Assembly: GCA_945868195.1 (NCBI GenBank)
Contig: CAMBLP010000095.1
Coordinates: 1 to 8,216, forward strand
Origin: Bordetella parapertussis
GTDB lineage: Bacteria > Pseudomonadota > Gammaproteobacteria > Burkholderiales > Burkholderiaceae_B
DNA: 8,216 nt
Direction of reading: 5' to 3'
The notes under the pieces are model-generated. The model searched no databases, had not been told where the DNA came from, and saw only the letters and a list, made by a program, of their open reading frames with translations. Both the position numbers and the translations under genes were made by a program. Shown here one piece after another: positions 6,869 through 8,216 of the stretch (the stretch's first letter is position 1; every line of letters starts with the position of its first letter).

Positions 6869-6884
6869 ACGGCTGAAAAGCCGT
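6869..6884 (+). other. Small hairpin with a GAAA loop between the amidase and FmdB genes
   Basis: ACGGCT at 6869-6874 pairs perfectly with AGCCGT at 6879-6884 around a GAAA tetraloop. The following bases are TTAAAATA rather than a T-run, so it is a weak candidate for an amidase terminator. It may instead stabilise an RNA end or overlap the spacer of an FmdB promoter. Confidence 0.4.
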
Positions 6885-6890
6885 TAAAAT
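6885..6890 (+). promoter_or_regulatory. Candidate -10 box for the fmdB/DUF502 transcript
   Basis: TAAAAT at 6885-6890 is close to the -10 consensus and would place the transcript start near 6897, about 33 bases before the GTG. I see no acceptable -35 box 16-18 bases upstream, because that space is taken by the hairpin. Confidence is therefore low. Confidence 0.3.
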
Positions 6891-6929
6891 ACAAAGCTTT
6901 CCATCGTTTTCGCGTCCAAGAGTTTCATC

Positions 6930-7379
6930 GTGCCTATTTACGCTTATAAATGCACCGCTTGTGGTCATGCCCAAGACGTGTTGCAAAAGATTTCAGACAA
7001 GCCCTTAACGGTCTGCCCCGAATGTCATCAGGAGACCTACGCTAAACAGGTCACCGCGGCCGGCTTTCAGCTCAAGGGTTCCGGCTGGTATGTCACGGAT
7101 TTCCGTCAAAATGGTGGCGGCGCCAAGACGAGCGAGTCCGCACCCGCAGTGACGGCGGCCGATGGTGCTGCCTCAGCCGCGTCGACGGGTTCGGAGAGCG
7201 CATCGGGCGCATCAGGTGCTTCAAGCCCTTCCAATGGCTCTGGGTCTGCACCTGCTGCACCTGCTGCGACTCCGGCCTCTAACACCTCCACGAGTTCTTC
7301 CGGCACCTCAAGTTCTCCAACTCCTGCAAGCTCGACGTCCTCGTCGAGTAAGCCTGCTGCAGGTGGCTCAGCGGCTTGA
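6930..7379 (+). CDS. FmdB-family zinc-ribbon protein with low-complexity tail
   Basis: This is a 149-residue protein with a GTG start. Residues 1-58 form the FmdB-type (CxxC_CxxC_SSSS) regulatory domain: MPIYAYKC, then CTAC at 8-11 and CPEC at 29-32, four cysteines that should bind one zinc, and GFQLKGSGWYVTDF at about 46-59. The remaining 90 residues are almost only Ser, Ala, Gly, Thr and Pro and are surely disordered. Molecular function is not established for the family; the name comes from a gene in a formamidase/acetamidase region. A weak AAGAG ribosome site lies at 6918-6922, with seven bases of spacing. The DUF502 gene and aspS follow in the same direction, an arrangement I recall from Burkholderiales. 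The amidase upstream is separated by 124 bp and is probably not functionally tied to it. Confidence 0.9.
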   Translation: MPIYAYKCTACGHAQDVLQKISDKPLTVCPECHQETYAKQVTAAGFQLKGSGWYVTDFRQNGGGAKTSESAPAVTAADGAASAASTGSESASGASGASSPSNGSGSAPAAPAATPASNTSTSSSGTSSSPTPASSTSSSSKPAAGGSAA

Positions 7380-7427
7380 GGCTGCTGAACACCGCACGTC
7401 AGCGTTAACTTAAAGCCCACCCTCATC

Positions 7428-8060
7428 ATGCGATCCTTTAAAAAGTACTTCATTACAGGTTTGCTCATTTGGGTGCCATTGGTCATCACGCTATGGGTGT
7501 TGGGCCTTGCAGTCAGTACGCTTGAGAGCGTGGTGCCGGCATTTTTGTCACCCCAGGCGCTGTTTGGGCGCGATATTCCAGGCTTTAGAGTTGCCGTTGT
7601 GATCGTGGTTGTTCTGGCCACGGGCATCCTAGCGGCTAATTTTCTGGGTCGCGGGATTGTCCAGCTCTGGGAAAACATCCTCGGTCGTATCCCTCTCGTG
7701 CGCTCGATCTACAACTCGGTCAAGCAAGTCAGCGATACGCTGCTTGCGCCAAACGGGCAGGCTTTTCGCCAAGCTGTGCTGGTGCAGTATCCGCGTCAGG
7801 GCAGTTGGACGATTGGTTTGTTAACGGGGGCGCCAAGCGGAGAAGTTGCACGCTTGCTCCCCGGTGAGCATGTGAGTGTTTACATACCTACGACGCCCAA
7901 CCCGACCTCAGGCTTTTTTCTGATGCTGCCGCGCAGTGAGGTTCAACCCTTGGAGATGTCGGTCGATGCCGCCTTGAAATACATTGTTTCGATGGGTGTC
8001 GTGGCGCCAGCGCCAAACACAGCGGCAGCAAAAAGAAAGCCTGCGCCGCCAAATGAGTAA
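7428..8060 (+). CDS. DUF502 family inner-membrane protein
   Basis: This 210-residue protein matches the DUF502 family. The positively charged start MRSFKKYF leads into a membrane segment at about 8-30 (ITGLLIWVPLVITLWVLGLA). A second runs from about 53 to 75 (VAVVIVVVLATGILAANFLG). After these come the conserved GRIPLVRSIYNSVKQVSDTL at 87-106 and TPNPTSGFFLMLPRSEV, forming a soluble C-terminal domain that ends in a short Ala/Pro/Lys tail. Biochemical function is unknown for the family. It starts 48 bp after the FmdB-type gene with no clear ribosome site and is followed 86 bp later by aspS, so the three are probably a transcription unit or nearly so. Confidence 0.92.
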   Translation: MRSFKKYFITGLLIWVPLVITLWVLGLAVSTLESVVPAFLSPQALFGRDIPGFRVAVVIVVVLATGILAANFLGRGIVQLWENILGRIPLVRSIYNSVKQVSDTLLAPNGQAFRQAVLVQYPRQGSWTIGLLTGAPSGEVARLLPGEHVSVYIPTTPNPTSGFFLMLPRSEVQPLEMSVDAALKYIVSMGVVAPAPNTAAAKRKPAPPNE

Positions 8061-8067
8061 TATCTAA

Positions 8068-8083
8068 GTTGTCACGTTGTCAC
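8068..8083 (+). repeat. Perfect tandem 8-bp repeat GTTGTCAC x2
   Basis: GTTGTCAC is repeated head-to-tail at 8068-8075 and 8076-8083, just after the DUF502 stop. Each copy contains TTGTCA, close to a -35 box, but I find no convincing -10 at standard spacing. It may be chance, a replication-slippage duplication, or part of an aspS promoter. Confidence 0.4.
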
Positions 8084-8146
8084 GGTTTTAACGAATTTAC
8101 CGATTAATTATTGTCAGATCTCTTTGTACGATCTTTTGGAGTTTGC

Positions 8147-8216
8147 ATGCGTACCTGCTACACCGGTCAGGTTTGTCGTGACCACCTTGGTCAAACTGTC
8201 ACCCTTTTTGGTTGGG
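8147..8216 (+). CDS. aspS: Aspartate--tRNA ligase, N-terminal fragment (runs off right edge)
   Basis: The ATG at 8147 opens 23 codons to the window end, reading MRTCYTGQVCRDHLGQTV and continuing to TLFGW. This aligns with the start of bacterial AspRS (E. coli begins MRTEYCGQLRLSHVGQQV), entering the anticodon-binding OB fold. The enzyme charges tRNA-Asp (or tRNA-Asp/Asn) with aspartate in the cytoplasm. A GGAG ribosome site at 8138-8141 with five bases of spacing supports the start. Only the N-terminus is present, so the discriminating versus non-discriminating type cannot be judged. The upstream neighbours, DUF502 and FmdB-type genes, fit a known betaproteobacterial gene order as I recall it. 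Confidence 0.88.
   Translation, partial: MRTCYTGQVCRDHLGQTVTLFGW

Noticed and set aside
7106..7678. 190-codon minus-strand open frame rich in Ala, Glu and Pro
   Set aside because: It is antisense to the low-complexity FmdB tail and the DUF502 membrane segments, both of which are recognisable; no family resemblance on the minus strand.
1..8216. Mobile element, phage, CRISPR or RNA gene
   Set aside because: No transposase, integrase, long terminal inverted repeats, regularly spaced repeats, or tRNA/rRNA-like sequence was seen on either strand by eye.

Overview
The window looks like ordinary chromosomal DNA from a betaproteobacterium, probably order Burkholderiales. The best evidence is the right end, where an FmdB-type zinc-ribbon gene, a DUF502 membrane protein gene and the start of aspS follow each other in an order I recall from Burkholderiales such as Bordetella-like genomes. 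This assignment comes from memory of gene order and protein style, not from a search. Coding density is high, base composition is moderately GC-rich, and I see no transposase, integrase, phage gene, tRNA, rRNA or CRISPR array.

Layout. Bases 1-543 (minus strand) hold the N-terminal 181 codons of an NDP-forming acyl-CoA synthetase-like protein that runs off the left edge. An AT-rich 108-bp gap with a repeated motif separates it from a divergent plus-strand pair: a YoaB-like RidA-family protein (652-1005) and a HI0933/PP_4765-type flavoprotein (1005-2237), whose stop and start codons share one base. A compact hairpin plus T-run spans the convergent stops of the flavoprotein and an IclR-family regulator (2248-3045, minus).

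The IclR gene is divergent from a catabolic or redox-looking plus-strand cluster. This comprises a free methionine-(R)-sulfoxide reductase (3185-3679), a GMC-family FAD oxidoreductase (3676-5307) overlapping it by 4 bases, and after an 82-bp gap an amidase-signature hydrolase (5390-6805). The IclR/reductase gap carries direct repeats and an imperfect palindrome that could be operators. All catalytic residues expected from the families are present in the reductase, the oxidoreductase and the amidase.

The right end carries the FmdB-type protein with a long low-complexity Ser/Ala/Gly/Thr/Pro tail (6930-7379), the DUF502 protein with two membrane segments (7428-8060), and the first 23 codons of aspartyl-tRNA synthetase (from 8147).

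How the genes might work together is inference. The IclR protein may control the divergent reductase/oxidoreductase/amidase cluster, with the oxidoreductase and amidase acting on an unknown small substrate. The RidA-like protein is made together with a flavoprotein, which would fit clearance of reactive imine or enamine products. I found no convincing new biological system; the findings are modest arrangements worth checking.
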